Below, piece after piece: positions 28,426 through 37,648 of a stretch of 64,000 nucleotides of DNA. The stretch comes from Phycisphaerae bacterium. Lineage in GTDB: Bacteria; Planctomycetota; Phycisphaerae; UBA1845; Fen-1342. The notes below the pieces were generated by a model. It did not search any database. It saw only the letters and a list, made by a program, of their open reading frames with translations, and was not told the origin of the DNA. Positions within the stretch are counted from its first letter, which is position 1, and each line of letters starts with the position of its first letter. The DNA is taken from assembly GCA_028279405.1 (NCBI GenBank), contig JANQNU010000060.1:62001-126000 (forward strand), in the 5' to 3' direction. Both the position numbers and the translations under genes were made by a program.

Positions 28426-28497
28426 GATAGTGTCGTCACGACGGTCGGTTGGCGACCGCTACGCAGCAATCAACGTGTAACTGGAGGACAGATAGAG

Positions 28498-29052
28498 ATG
28501 TCAAGAATCAACGCGATCGGGAACGACCAAGCGAATCCGAAGGCCCGCGAAATGCTTGCAGCGGCGGAGAAGAAACTCGGTATGGTTCCCAACCTTTTCG
28601 CCACGATGGCCAATTCGCCGGCGGTGCTGGAAGCGTACCTCGGATTCAGTGGCGCGCTTGCCAAGAGTGCGATCTCAGCGCGGCTCCGGGAGCAGATCGC
28701 GCTCGTGGTGGGAGAGGCCAACCGCTGCGACTATTGCCTTGCGGCGCACGCAGCGCTCGGACGCCTGGCGGGCCTGAGCGACGAAGAGATCGCCGATAGC
28801 CGCACGGGGAACTCGCCGGACAGCAAGGCCCAGGCGGTGCTGCGGTTCGCGCAGAAGCTTGTCCGCGATCGCGGGTTCGTCAGCGACGACGACGTGAACG
28901 CGCTCCGCAAGGTCGGGCTTGGCGATCCTGAGATCAGCGAGGTCGTGGCGGTTGTGGCGCTGAACCTCTTCACGAACTACTTCAATCACGTCGCCGGAAC
29001 CGAGGTCGATTTCCCCAAAGTTGCGCCCGTGCAGGCGGCGTGCGCCAACTGA
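28498..29052 (+). CDS. AhpD-like carboxymuconolactone decarboxylase-family protein
   Basis: A 184-residue cytoplasmic protein of the peroxidase-related AhpD/CMD family. The redox motif E73-x3-C77-x2-C80-x3-H84 is intact, as in enzymes that reduce peroxides or reactive aldehydes through the two cysteines. L-R-E-Q-I-A-L-V before it is the usual family helix. GGAGG lies eleven bases before the ATG. It is first in the sigma-54 operon, and the genes behind it belong to families often associated with stress or xenobiotic handling. Substrate cannot be read from sequence. Length matches the family. Confidence 0.93.
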   Translation: MSRINAIGNDQANPKAREMLAAAEKKLGMVPNLFATMANSPAVLEAYLGFSGALAKSAISARLREQIALVVGEANRCDYCLAAHAALGRLAGLSDEEIADSRTGNSPDSKAQAVLRFAQKLVRDRGFVSDDDVNALRKVGLGDPEISEVVAVVALNLFTNYFNHVAGTEVDFPKVAPVQAACAN

Positions 29053-29118
29053 CGAGGACCACGGGCGTTGGCCGGTACCGGTTTCGGGAGCCGGCCCGCA
29101 CCCGAAAAGGAGCACGAC

Positions 29119-29541
29119 ATGCCCGCACCGACCGATATCAGGCCGCCGTTCACGCGAGAGAGTGCGCTGGCCAAAGTGAAGGCTGCCGAGGATGCCTGGA
29201 ACACGTGTGACCCCGAGCGTGTGGCGCTGGCTTACTCGGAGGATTCGGAATGGCGCAACCGTTCGGAGTTCTTCAAGGGTCGAGCGGCGATCAAGGCGTT
29301 TCTTCGGCGCAAATGGGCCAAGGAACAGGGCTACCGCCTGATGAAAGAACTCTGGGCATTCACGGACAACCGGATTTCCGTGCGTTTCGAGTACGAGTGG
29401 CATGATGAATCCGACCGCTGGTATCGGGCGCACGGCAACGAGCACTGGGAGTTCGACGACAACGGCCTGATGCGTCGGCGTGACGCCAGCATCAACGATG
29501 TTCCCATCGCGGAGCATGAGCGCCGCTACCGCGCGACGTGA
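29119..29541 (+). CDS. DUF1348 / NTF2-like protein
   Basis: A 140-residue protein of the SnoaL/NTF2-like fold. The segment [17 protein letters not shown] and later [15 protein letters not shown] and A-S-I-N-D-V-P-I are the signature of DUF1348. The family is cone-shaped with a hydrophobic pocket; its biochemical role is not established. An AAGGAG site precedes the ATG. Second in the sigma-54 operon, 66 bases after the AhpD-like gene and four bases before any overlap with the next open frame. Genes of this family often lie with oxidoreductases, which suits the setting. Confidence 0.93.
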   Translation: MPAPTDIRPPFTRESALAKVKAAEDAWNTCDPERVALAYSEDSEWRNRSEFFKGRAAIKAFLRRKWAKEQGYRLMKELWAFTDNRISVRFEYEWHDESDRWYRAHGNEHWEFDDNGLMRRRDASINDVPIAEHERRYRAT

Positions 29542-29627
29542 CCGGCGCGAAGAGACCCAGCATCGAATGGGCGTGCGAAGACGCCCCGACGGAAATTAGC
29601 GAGTCAAACAGGAGCAGGAGCAAATCA

Positions 29628-31358
29628 ATGAACTCGACAGTGACTACGATCGTTCTTGTGGCGGCGGTTTCGATTGCCGTTCAGAATCAAGTACAAGCTC
29701 AGTTGCCCGACCCCGGTTTTGTAGTGGACCGCGAGCGGACAGCGCTGGTGATTACGGATCCGCAGAACGATTTCCTCAGCCCCAATGGTGTAACGTGGGG
29801 CGTTGTCGGCAAGAGTGTGACCGAGAACCGCACCGTCGAAAACATCGAGGCGCTGTTCAAGGCGGCCAAGCAGAGCGGTATTCCGGTATTTGTATCCCCG
29901 CACTACTACTACGTGCACGATCACCAGTGGAAGTTCGAAGGGGCGCTGGAATCGCTCATGCATCAGATCGGGATGTTCGATCGCAAGAGCGCGCTCGACC
30001 TCGACGGCTTCACCAACTCCGGCGCCGACTGGCTGGAGCGCTACAAGCCATACATTGCCGACGGCCAAACGGTTGTCGTCAGTCCGCACAAGGTTTACGG
30101 ACCTGAGTCGAACGACCTCGTCCTCCAGCTTCGCAAGCGTGGAATCGACAAGGTGATTCTGGCTGGAATGTCCGCCAATTTGTGCACCGAATCGCACATG
30201 CGCGAGCTGGTCGAACAGGGTTTCGAGGTCGCTGTGGTCAGTGATGCGACGGCCGCGGCGGTATTGCCGGACTACGACGGCTACCGGGCGGCGCTCGTAA
30301 ACTTCCGTATGATCGCCAGTCACGTCTGGAAGACCCCCGAGGCCGTGCAGGCGATGCGGACGGCGTCGCCGAGCAGCGCAACGGACGCGGTGGGTTCGTC
30401 TTATCCAACGCGCTTCAAAACAGTGAAGATCGATGGTCTGGACATCTTCTACCGCGAAGCCGGACGCTTGGATGCACCGACGATTCTGCTGCTGCACGGC
30501 TTCCCGACGTCGTCCCACATGTTCCGTAACCTCATTCCGGCGCTGTCGGACCGCTTCCATCTGGTCGCGCCCGACTATCCGGGTTACGGCAACAGTGCGA
30601 TGCCGCCGGTTGATGCGTTTGACTATAGCTTCGATCGATATGCCGAGATCGTCGAGAAGCTGACCGTGCGTTTGGGAATCGAGCGGTACAGTCTATACGT
30701 GATGGATTATGGCGCACCGGTGGGGTTTCGCCTGGCTGCGAAGCATCCGGAACGGGTTGAGGCGCTGATCGTTCAGAACGGAAACGCGTACGTCGAGGGC
30801 ATCGACAATGATTTCTGGGAACCGATCAAGGCCTATTGGAAGGATCGGCGCGCGTTCGACCAGGGGCTCGATAATCCTTGGTGGCGCAATATCAAGGCCG
30901 CGTCTGGGAAGACCGCGATGTCCAACGAGGACGCACTACGGTTCCTGCTGACGAGCCGCGCGACGCAATGGCAATACACCAATGGCGCGCGCAACCCAGA
31001 GGCGATCAGTCCGGATACGTGGGCACTGGACCAGCAGTTGCTCGACCGTCCCGGGAATCAGGCGATTCAACTCCGGATGTTCTACGACTACGGTAGCAAT
31101 CCGCCGCTCTATCCGCAGTGGCAGGAATACTTCCGCAAGCACCAGCCGCCGACGCTGATCGTCTGGGGCAAGAACGACGAGATCTTCCCCGTCGCCGGTG
31201 CGCATCCCTACAAGCGCGACCTGAAGACACTCGAGTTCCACCTCTTCGACACCGGCCACTTTGCGTTGGAAGAGGACGGTCGGGCCATCGCCGATCGAAT
31301 CCGGAGTTTTCTCGATCGGCACCTCGATGGCGCATCGCTAGTCCGGGCTTCCCGTTAA
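29628..31358 (+). CDS. Exported fusion of isochorismatase-like hydrolase and alpha/beta hydrolase
   Basis: A 576-residue two-domain enzyme. Residues 1-24 form a signal peptide ending V-Q-A. The isochorismatase-like half (about 35-235) has the catalytic triad D44 (I-T-D-P-Q-N-D-F), K155 (S-P-H-K-V-Y-G) and C186 (S-A-N-L-C-T-E-S-H). A linker of about 30 residues follows. The alpha/beta-hydrolase half (about 265-570) has the oxyanion motif H-G-F-P near 290, an Asp nucleophile D360 in V-M-D-Y-G-A-P, D517 and H544. An Asp nucleophile points to an epoxide hydrolase or haloalkane dehalogenase type, not a serine esterase. Such hydrolases act on amides or on epoxides, so the fusion could perform two steps on one substrate in the periplasm. 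GGAGCAGGAG precedes the ATG. Third in the sigma-54 operon. Confidence 0.93.
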   Translation: MNSTVTTIVLVAAVSIAVQNQVQAQLPDPGFVVDRERTALVITDPQNDFLSPNGVTWGVVGKSVTENRTVENIEALFKAAKQSGIPVFVSPHYYYVHDHQWKFEGALESLMHQIGMFDRKSALDLDGFTNSGADWLERYKPYIADGQTVVVSPHKVYGPESNDLVLQLRKRGIDKVILAGMSANLCTESHMRELVEQGFEVAVVSDATAAAVLPDYDGYRAALVNFRMIASHVWKTPEAVQAMRTASPSSATDAVGSSYPTRFKTVKIDGLDIFYREAGRLDAPTILLLHGFPTSSHMFRNLIPALSDRFHLVAPDYPGYGNSAMPPVDAFDYSFDRYAEIVEKLTVRLGIERYSLYVMDYGAPVGFRLAAKHPERVEALIVQNGNAYVEGIDNDFWEPIKAYWKDRRAFDQGLDNPWWRNIKAASGKTAMSNEDALRFLLTSRATQWQYTNGARNPEAISPDTWALDQQLLDRPGNQAIQLRMFYDYGSNPPLYPQWQEYFRKHQPPTLIVWGKNDEIFPVAGAHPYKRDLKTLEFHLFDTGHFALEEDGRAIADRIRSFLDRHLDGASLVRASR

Positions 31359-31429
31359 CACTGGCTACCACGGTTCGTCGGCGGCGTTGGCGGTCGGCGT
31401 ACCGTGGCACCGTTCAAGGAGCGCTTGGG

Positions 31430-32011
31430 ATGAAACGTCACGTCAGCGATATCGCTTTCACGCCGACGGTCAAGGCTGTCCAGCAACGTCTTGGCTCGCG
31501 CAAAGGCTACGCGGCAATGGAACAGCGCGGCGGTTGGCGCGACAGCATCACGCCCGAGCTGAAGGCCTTCATTGCCGAGCGCGATACGTTCTTCATCGCG
31601 ACGGCGAACGCTGCGGGGCAACCCTACATTCAGCACAGAGGTGGCCCGCCCGGTTTCCTGAAAGTGCTCGACGAACGTACGTTGGGCTTCGCCGACTATA
31701 GCGGCAACCGGCAGTACATCACCGTCGGGAATCTCGAAGACAACCCCAAGGCCTTCATCTTCCTGATGGACTACGCGAATCGGCGCCGCATCAAAATCTG
31801 GGGGCGGGCCGCAGTTGTGGAGGACGATCCCACGCTGCACGAACAGCTCTCCGATCCCGACTACGGTAGTGCGCCCGAGCGTTTCGTCGTGTTCCGCGTC
31901 GACGCGTGGGACGTGAACTGCCCGAAACATATCAAGCCGCGCTACACCGTCGAGGAGATCGGCCGCCTGGTGCCGCTCCCGGAGAACCACTCGCTGCCGC
32001 CGGCGGAGTGA
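31430..32011 (+). CDS. Pyridoxamine 5'-phosphate oxidase-like flavin/F420-fold protein
   Basis: A 193-residue protein of the split-barrel PNPOx-like fold. Y-I-Q-H-R-G-G-P-P-G-F-L-K-V and F-A-D-Y-S-G-N-R-Q-Y-I-T-V-G-N-L match a subfamily of putative flavin-binding proteins of unknown substrate, and I-K-I-W-G-R-A closes the barrel. It is not the vitamin B6 enzyme itself. AAGGAG lies about eight bases before the ATG, 71 bases after the fusion gene. Last in the sigma-54 operon; its neighbours make a redox or detoxification role likely. No terminator is obvious in the 40 bases before the convergent TPR gene. Confidence 0.9.
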   Translation: MKRHVSDIAFTPTVKAVQQRLGSRKGYAAMEQRGGWRDSITPELKAFIAERDTFFIATANAAGQPYIQHRGGPPGFLKVLDERTLGFADYSGNRQYITVGNLEDNPKAFIFLMDYANRRRIKIWGRAAVVEDDPTLHEQLSDPDYGSAPERFVVFRVDAWDVNCPKHIKPRYTVEEIGRLVPLPENHSLPPAE

Positions 32012-32051
32012 GCGAAGAGGGCGGACACAGGCGGTGCGATGCTGCATACGG

Positions 32052-33572
32052 TTACCACGGCAATCCCATCAACCAGACATCAATGATGTCCCACCGATCT
32101 TCCAGTTCAAAGAGTTCGAGCGGCTCGCGCTCACGGCGCAACATGCGTAGACAGTCATCGTCAATTCGTGGATTGTCGAACGTCCGAAAGTAGCGTGTAG
32201 CGCGCCGTAGCGCCTGCTGCATCTCCTTCCGGCGCCCGTTCTGTTCTGCCGAAACGGCACGCGTGTACTCGACGTACCCGAGTCCTTCAAGCCGTTCGAG
32301 TTCGCTGAACCGTCGGAAAGCATCATTGAGTCGACCGGTTGCGACATCCGCGCGTGCGTTCAAGATGTCGAGTTGTGCCAGTCGCAGCTGCTCCAACGCG
32401 ATCGCCTCGCGATAGCCGATACTCTCAGCGCATTTCATGGCGCGCGAGTGGAGTTGCCGCGCATCGTCGTAGCGCGCTTGTCTTCGTGCCAACGTGCCGA
32501 GTTCGCTCAATACCCGACAGATGGCCACTTTCCGATGAGTTCTCTCGTACTGCGACAAGGCATCTTCATAGCTTCTACGCGCCTCCGGGTGCCCCTGTAT
32601 CCCGACTCGTTCCAGCACACGTCCCTGCATGTGGTAAACGTATCCCAGGAGCGTTCCGTCGGGAGACGACGACTTGTCCTGGCGCTTTCGACCAGCGCGT
32701 TTCACGATCGTCCGCACCAGCCGGTGGGCCTTTTCCACCTCGTCAACGACAAGCAGAAGGTCGCAGCGGTTGATCAGCACGCCGAGTTCGTCTCCTGTTC
32801 GCGCGGCGCGTTTCGCGAGCTTTTCCGCGTGCTCGAATTGGTCGCGTGCATCCTCGAGCCGGCGGAGCTGGCGATAGCAAACACCGAGGTTGTTCATCGC
32901 TGCGATTCTCTCGACGGAATCCGTGGCGACTCGTCGAAGCACCCCGCCCAACACGGCAACCGCCTCTGCGTACCAAGCGCCATCAATGAGACAGCGCGAA
33001 CGCAGGACGAGTGCTTCCAGGTCGTCGGGGTCTTCTCTTAGCTCCGCTTCCAGGAGCTTGGCGGCACGGATCAGTTCAGCGCACTCATACGCATGGCGGG
33101 CACGTTCCAGTCGCGTCCGATGCCTGCGCCCGACGCGCGGCGCGCCCGTCGCTTCGATTGCGTACGGCGTATCCATGTATGCGACATTCCACCGCTGCCC
33201 GTCGATGCGAATTCGTATCGGTTTGCTCATTTCGACAAAGCGTGCGTTGAGAGCGCGTCGCCCGGCATCGTTCGCGATGGAGGCGGGGATTGGCGAACGC
33301 GGGTGCGCTTCCCGATACTCGATAATCCTCTGTAGTACGATACGACCGGTGCGACGGCCATACTTTCGCTCGGGCTCGGCTTTGTCTCTGCGTTGGCGGA
33401 GGTGATCGTCCAAATCGATCTCGAGTTGCCGCAATTCGCTGAGTGTCAATTCCTGCACGAACCCCACCCTTTCCAGCAAGACCTCGTGCATGGCGCGCGC
33501 GCGCCGGCTTTTCTTCCCACTTTTTGGCGATGAAGCCAACAATCGTGGCGAAGTCGCAACGGGCCCGTTCAT
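32052..33572 (-). CDS. TPR protein, 506 residues
   Basis: A cytoplasmic-looking protein with no signal peptide. The N-terminal 150 residues are basic and helical (E-L-R-Q-L-E-I-D-L-D-D-H-L). From about 165 to the C terminus it forms TPR units, for example A-A-M-N-N-L-G-V-C-Y-R-Q-L-R-R-L and A-R-Q-L-H-S-R-A-M-K-C-A. No catalytic motif was seen. The ATG has no good ribosome-binding site, and a Met at codon 28 is an alternative start. The gene is convergent with the sigma-54 operon and divergent from the LamG protein, so it is probably transcribed alone. A helix-turn-helix is not evident, so I do not call it a regulator. Confidence 0.85.
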   Translation of the reverse strand: MNGPVATSPRLLASSPKSGKKSRRARAMHEVLLERVGFVQELTLSELRQLEIDLDDHLRQRRDKAEPERKYGRRTGRIVLQRIIEYREAHPRSPIPASIANDAGRRALNARFVEMSKPIRIRIDGQRWNVAYMDTPYAIEATGAPRVGRRHRTRLERARHAYECAELIRAAKLLEAELREDPDDLEALVLRSRCLIDGAWYAEAVAVLGGVLRRVATDSVERIAAMNNLGVCYRQLRRLEDARDQFEHAEKLAKRAARTGDELGVLINRCDLLLVVDEVEKAHRLVRTIVKRAGRKRQDKSSSPDGTLLGYVYHMQGRVLERVGIQGHPEARRSYEDALSQYERTHRKVAICRVLSELGTLARRQARYDDARQLHSRAMKCAESIGYREAIALEQLRLAQLDILNARADVATGRLNDAFRRFSELERLEGLGYVEYTRAVSAEQNGRRKEMQQALRRATRYFRTFDNPRIDDDCLRMLRREREPLELFELEDRWDIIDVWLMGLPW

Positions 33573-33685
33573 TAGTATACGCCGCGCCCAATAGTGTGGG
33601 ATCCTGAGCCAATCGCGGCGTTGTTTTGGTCAATCGAGGATTTCAGGAGCCTCTGAAATGTTGGTACTCAACGAGGAGCGCAAGT

Positions 33686-34669
33686 ATGTGTGCAAGATGT
33701 GCAATTGTCACGGCGTCCGTCGTCGTTGTCATGGGCGCAACCACGGTAGGGGCTGGCGAAGGGGCGTTGCTTCTGGAGCCTGCGACCGACACGGTAGAGA
33801 TCCCCGTTACCCGTGGGGAATCACCTCTTAGCCGAGCAGCAACATACGAGGCAAGGGTGTTGATGAGCACGCTCATGGCCGGTCGTGGGTTTATTCTTCG
33901 AGAATGGCAGTTTGTGTACATGGATCGGTCGCTTTCCGCCGGCCCGAACGTTCTCGTGGCCCACTCTGCAGGGTTGTCACCGGGTGGGGAAATCCGTTAC
34001 TCCCAGACCGGCCTCCTTCAGCCCGGGCGGTGGCACCATCTTGCTTATGTGTACGACGGCTCTGAGGAGCGTCTGTATGTGGACGGCGTGCGGGTTGCCC
34101 AACGCTCGGCCGGCGGCATGATCAATCGGCGTAACCCGAATTCGGATGCGCCATTCGCGATGGCGATCGGCGCGGCTCCCGAAGGCGCTACCGGCCGGCA
34201 GCTGAGCCCGGGATTCCGCGGGCACATCGATTGGGTACGGATCAGCAACGTCGCCAGATACACGGACGATTTCTGTCCGCCGGCATCGATCAGTGCCGAC
34301 GGTGCGACCATGCTGCTGTACCAGTTCAATGACCCGCCGACGAACAGCCACGCGACGGACAGCAGCGGCCGCAATCGACACGGGTTGCTGGGCTTCGGTA
34401 TCGCGCCTGGCGAGACACGGCCGGACTTCGTACCGCTTCCGCCGGGGACGTTTCAGTTGCGTCCGGGCGACGCGAACTGTGACGGCGAGATCAATGTCGC
34501 GGATATCAACTGTTTCGTGGCGGCCCTGGCCGGCGAGCAGCTCTGGGATGACTGTGGCCACGCCGCCGGCTGTCAGTTCGTTTGCCAGAACGATCTCGAT
34601 GGAAACGGCGCTGTGGGCGTGGGGGACATCAACGGTTTTGTGTCCTGCCTGACCGGTGCCTGCCCCTAG
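33686..34669 (+). CDS. Secreted LamG-like protein with dockerin-type tail
   Basis: A 327-residue protein beginning with a signal peptide (V-T-A-S-V-V-V-V-M-G-A-T-T-V-G-A). Residues about 45-220 form a concanavalin/LamG-type sandwich: R-W-H-H-L-A-Y-V-Y-D-G, then E-R-L-Y-V-D-G-V-R-V-A, a classic LamG_3 pattern for binding glycans. The C-terminal 60 residues hold two calcium loops, D-A-N-C-D-G-E-I-N-V-A-D-I-N and D-L-D-G-N-G-A-V-G-V-G-D-I-N, a dockerin-like duplicated EF-hand common on planctomycete surface proteins. GAGGAG precedes the ATG by a normal distance; upstream in-frame TTG is less likely. A hairpin follows the stop. The calcium loops probably attach or stabilise the protein at the cell surface. 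Confidence 0.92.
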   Translation: MCARCAIVTASVVVVMGATTVGAGEGALLLEPATDTVEIPVTRGESPLSRAATYEARVLMSTLMAGRGFILREWQFVYMDRSLSAGPNVLVAHSAGLSPGGEIRYSQTGLLQPGRWHHLAYVYDGSEERLYVDGVRVAQRSAGGMINRRNPNSDAPFAMAIGAAPEGATGRQLSPGFRGHIDWVRISNVARYTDDFCPPASISADGATMLLYQFNDPPTNSHATDSSGRNRHGLLGFGIAPGETRPDFVPLPPGTFQLRPGDANCDGEINVADINCFVAALAGEQLWDDCGHAAGCQFVCQNDLDGNGAVGVGDINGFVSCLTGACP

Positions 34670-34683
34670 CCGATCAAACACGG

Positions 34684-34720
34684 GCCGGGTGCGCATGCCC
34701 GACTGGTGCGCGCACCCGGC
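34684..34720. terminator. Hairpin after the LamG/dockerin gene
   Basis: GCCGGGTGCGC pairs perfectly with GCGCACCCGGC around a 15-base loop, starting 15 bases after the stop codon. No T-run follows, so it is a probable rather than certain terminator. Confidence 0.5.
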
Positions 34721-34797
34721 ATTCATGACCGCAAGAATCGGGTCGCGAGCCCGGCTGTGTGTTCGATAGATTGCGGCACACCGGAAGGAGGTGAGTC

Positions 34798-35559
34798 GTG
34801 AAGATGCTATCGAACAAAGTTGCGATCGTTACCGGCGCAAGCTCCGGAATCGGGCATGCCACGGCGCTACGGTATGCGCAGGCGGGGGCGAAGGTCGTCG
34901 TCGGCGCGCGCCGTCGTGACGAACTCGACCGCCTGGTGGCGACGATCGCGCGCTCGGGCGGCGAAGCGGTCGCTTTGCCCGGCGACGTGTCGTCCGAGGC
35001 GTATGCCCGAGCGCTCGTCGAAACGGCAACCGCCACGTTTGGCAGATTGGACATCGCATTCAACAACGCCGGAATATTGGGCAGCGCCACGTCGGTTACC
35101 GATCTCTCGCTTGCCGATTGGACGCGGGTGATGGACACCAACCTGACCAGTGGCTTCCTGTGCGCAAAGCACCAGCTGCCGGCATTGTTGGAGACCAGGG
35201 GATCGATGATCTTCACGTCATCGTTCGTCGGCTACACCATCGGGATGCCGCAAAAACCAGCCTATGCGGCGACCAAGGCTGGACTCATCGGCCTGACCAA
35301 GGCGCTGGCTGCCGAGTACGGTCCCCGCGGCGTGCGCGTGAATGCGCTACTGCCCGGCGGCACTGATACCCCGATGGCGCGCGATTTCGGCGACAACCCG
35401 GAGGTCGTTGCGTTCGTGAACGGCATGCACGCATTGAAACGGCAAGCGCAGCCGGACGAGATTGCCCAGGCGGCGTTGTTCCTCGCATCCGACATGGCCA
35501 GTTTCGTAACCGGGACGGCCATGCTCGTGGACGGCGGCGTGTCCATTGCCAAGACCTGA
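34798..35559 (+). CDS. Short-chain dehydrogenase/reductase (SDR, classical)
   Basis: A 253-residue cytoplasmic oxidoreductase. It has the NAD(P) motif T-G-A-S-S-G-I-G (12-19), N-N-A-G (89-92), catalytic Ser at 141-142, Tyr156 and Lys160 in Y-A-A-T-K, and the C-terminal V-D-G-G. The G-A-R-R-R after strand 2 suggests NADP preference. The GTG start has a perfect AGGAGGTGA six bases upstream; an ATG two codons later would leave a spacing of twelve. The family covers many substrates. It follows the LamG gene behind a hairpin, and no operon partner is evident, so its pathway is unknown. Confidence 0.95.
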   Translation: MKMLSNKVAIVTGASSGIGHATALRYAQAGAKVVVGARRRDELDRLVATIARSGGEAVALPGDVSSEAYARALVETATATFGRLDIAFNNAGILGSATSVTDLSLADWTRVMDTNLTSGFLCAKHQLPALLETRGSMIFTSSFVGYTIGMPQKPAYAATKAGLIGLTKALAAEYGPRGVRVNALLPGGTDTPMARDFGDNPEVVAFVNGMHALKRQAQPDEIAQAALFLASDMASFVTGTAMLVDGGVSIAKT

Positions 35560-35659
35560 CGTCGAAGCGTCTGTCCGGCACTGCTCGTAGTCGGCCGGCG
35601 CCCGGGGTTGATTCAGCGCGCGGGCCAGGACGGCGGCCCGCTCGGTCGACGTACCTCGC

Positions 35660-36259
35660 CTACGTGGCGTCGATTTCGCCGATCGTGCTGATGGAAACGC
35701 CCGCGTGTTGCAGTCGGATGCGAAGCTCGTTCATCCCCTGGTCCAACAGCGAGCGAACCATCCGTTCGGACTTTCCGATCCGTTGCGCGATTTCGCGTCG
35801 CGGAAGACCGTCGACCTGCGAAAGTTCGACGACGATCTTGACCTGCGGACGCAGCGCGTTCAGCGCCACATGCAATGCGTCGCACGACTCCAGCGCGCGG
35901 ATGATCCGGCTCGGCGTATGCTCGTGCTGCTGGGACGGCGGCAGTTGATCGGCCGGCCGGTCGGGCTCGCCGACCGTTGACTTGACTTTGCGTTCCGCCC
36001 GAATGAACCGCAGCAGCGCGCAGCGTGTCTTCTGAGTCAGCCAGTAGTTCCAATCCGATACGGACTGTGGGTGCGTTCGATACGCGGTGACCGCGACCTC
36101 CTGCAGCACGTCCATCGCAGAGACGCCATGCACCGCGTTCTTATGCAAATGACGCTTGATCAGATTGGTCAAACGACCGTTGTTGCGCGCCAGTGCTTCG
36201 GTCACGGTGTCGTGCCAGCTGCTATCGTCTGGCTGTTGATGTGGTTGTTGTGACTCCAT
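35660..36259 (-). CDS. Orphan ECF-type sigma factor
   Basis: A 199-residue sigma factor with region 2 near A-M-D-V-L-Q-E-V-A-V-T-A-Y and a region-4 helix-turn-helix (R-R-E-I-A-Q-R-I-G-K-S-E-R-M-V). It lacks the HTLQPTALVHE signature of the other four and instead closely resembles the sigma factor at 56997-57665 (shared T-E-A-L-x-R-N, Q-E-x-A-V-x-A-Y, N-E-L-R-x-R-L). The start at M-E-S-Q-Q-P follows a GGAG at about twelve bases; 40 more residues upstream are possible but unsupported. No kinase or anti-sigma gene is adjacent. It is convergent with the SDR gene and its promoter lies in the gene-poor stretch beside it. Confidence 0.9.
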   Translation of the reverse strand: MESQQPHQQPDDSSWHDTVTEALARNNGRLTNLIKRHLHKNAVHGVSAMDVLQEVAVTAYRTHPQSVSDWNYWLTQKTRCALLRFIRAERKVKSTVGEPDRPADQLPPSQQHEHTPSRIIRALESCDALHVALNALRPQVKIVVELSQVDGLPRREIAQRIGKSERMVRSLLDQGMNELRIRLQHAGVSISTIGEIDAT

Positions 36260-37648
36260 CCTGGAAAGCTCCGCCCTAACCCCGTACCCATCTCGAACAA
36301 ATCCAACCGAGCGCATATAGATTATATCCCCTGAACGATCGATGCTCGCGGTCTTATTCCGACGATTCCCAGGTTGCAACGGAGAATGTCCGAAATGAAC
36401 GCGTGAGGGCGCAAGCGGTTCCGATTGCGAAGCTCGCTGCCTTCTCGACCGTCGGTGAAGCTGGTGAACATCGGTGCCGCAAACGGAAAAAAGTCAGGCA
36501 CAATCCAGGATTTCACCGCCAAAAACGCATTCTCAGCGACTGTATATATAGAGAGCGCTTTTTTGTTTTGTAGCGCACACGCGAGGCTTGCGGCAGCGAT
36601 CATGAGGCTGCTTCGAGCCGGGGTCAAGGGAGTGGTGTCATGGAGCAGGGCGTGGAGGCCCTATCCGCTCGTTGTGCTTTGCTCGTGATCGCGGTATTCG
36701 CCGCCGCTCGCGTTCGGCGTGACGGGTGCTTCGGCTCATCGTGCCTGGTCCGCGGCGCTGACCAGGCACATGGGCCGACACTACATTCATATCACCGCCA
36801 ACACATTTCTCCCGAGAAAACGAAACGCGCCAAGCAGCAGCCAAATACTAAAACACATTTCTTTGGGGAAAAGAAAAGTGTTCGCGAACGCCGTTCAGGC
36901 GTTTACCCCAAGGGTGATGGAGGAAATTTGCATTTTTTCCCTAAAGTTTTGTAAGAGTCATGGCGCAGACGGTGCCTAACTATGTAGAGGCACTGAATCG
37001 GTCGGGCCCCCGGGCCGGGTTGCTTTCAGGAGTTCTCGAGGCCGCGCCGCGGACCGATTGAATGCACCTCCTAATGCATCACTCGCTCGCGTTGGTTGGT
37101 GTTTTGCGGAAGAGCGGCGTGGCCCATTAAACCAAGAGGCCTGCGACACATTTGCTTGGGTGCCGCAGGAAGTCAGTGAGTCGGCGGAAGTGGGTTCCGC
37201 ATGACTCGGCGTGTCGGGTGGATTCAGATGCAGCGAACCGTCGGGATCGCTGGTGGGACCGGAGACGGCGTGGCACGGCTTGTTTACACAGCCGGGCCTC
37301 ATGGAGGAATCCCTGCGCTTGCTGGAGCGTGGGGACACAGGGATGGGTCTGCGGCGGAGGAGCCGCGCGATGAGCGCATTTACGAGACAGTGGGCCGACG
37401 CATGGAGGGCGAGCGCCGCGGCCACTGTTCAGCCAAATCAAGTCTTCGCGATGCGGAGTATGAGATGCACGCTAAGAGCAAGCGTGCCGACTCCGCGGTT
37501 GAAGGGTGGTGCTAGAAAACGAGCGAGCGGTGCTTACGAGAGACGGACGGACTACGGTTATCGAGCCGTGAGCCCGTCGGCGGCCAGCGGATGCTATCGT
37601 AGCAGAAACGCTGATGGCACCCAGTGTGTGCATCTTCCTACCGCTGAC
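36260..37648. other. Gene-poor stretch of 1.4 kb with an A/T-rich patch
   Basis: No gene can be supported here. Short frames on both strands lack ribosome-binding sites and read as low-complexity Arg/Ala/Ser strings. The part from about 36480 to 36960 is clearly richer in A and T than its surroundings and has poly-A and poly-T runs. It contains the hairpin listed separately. The part from 37050 to 37520 is GC-rich with frames on both strands that do not resemble any family I know. It may be a degenerate gene remnant or a transcribed untranslated region. Confidence 0.5.
36852..36882. repeat. Inverted repeat in the A/T-rich patch
   Basis: AACACATTTCTTT pairs with AAAGAAAAGTGTT (one mismatch, 13-base arms) around a five-base loop GGGGA. 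No gene adjoins it. A second short palindrome CGTTCGCG-like symmetry follows at 36883. Could be a protein-binding site or an RNA hairpin; nothing decides. Confidence 0.45.
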
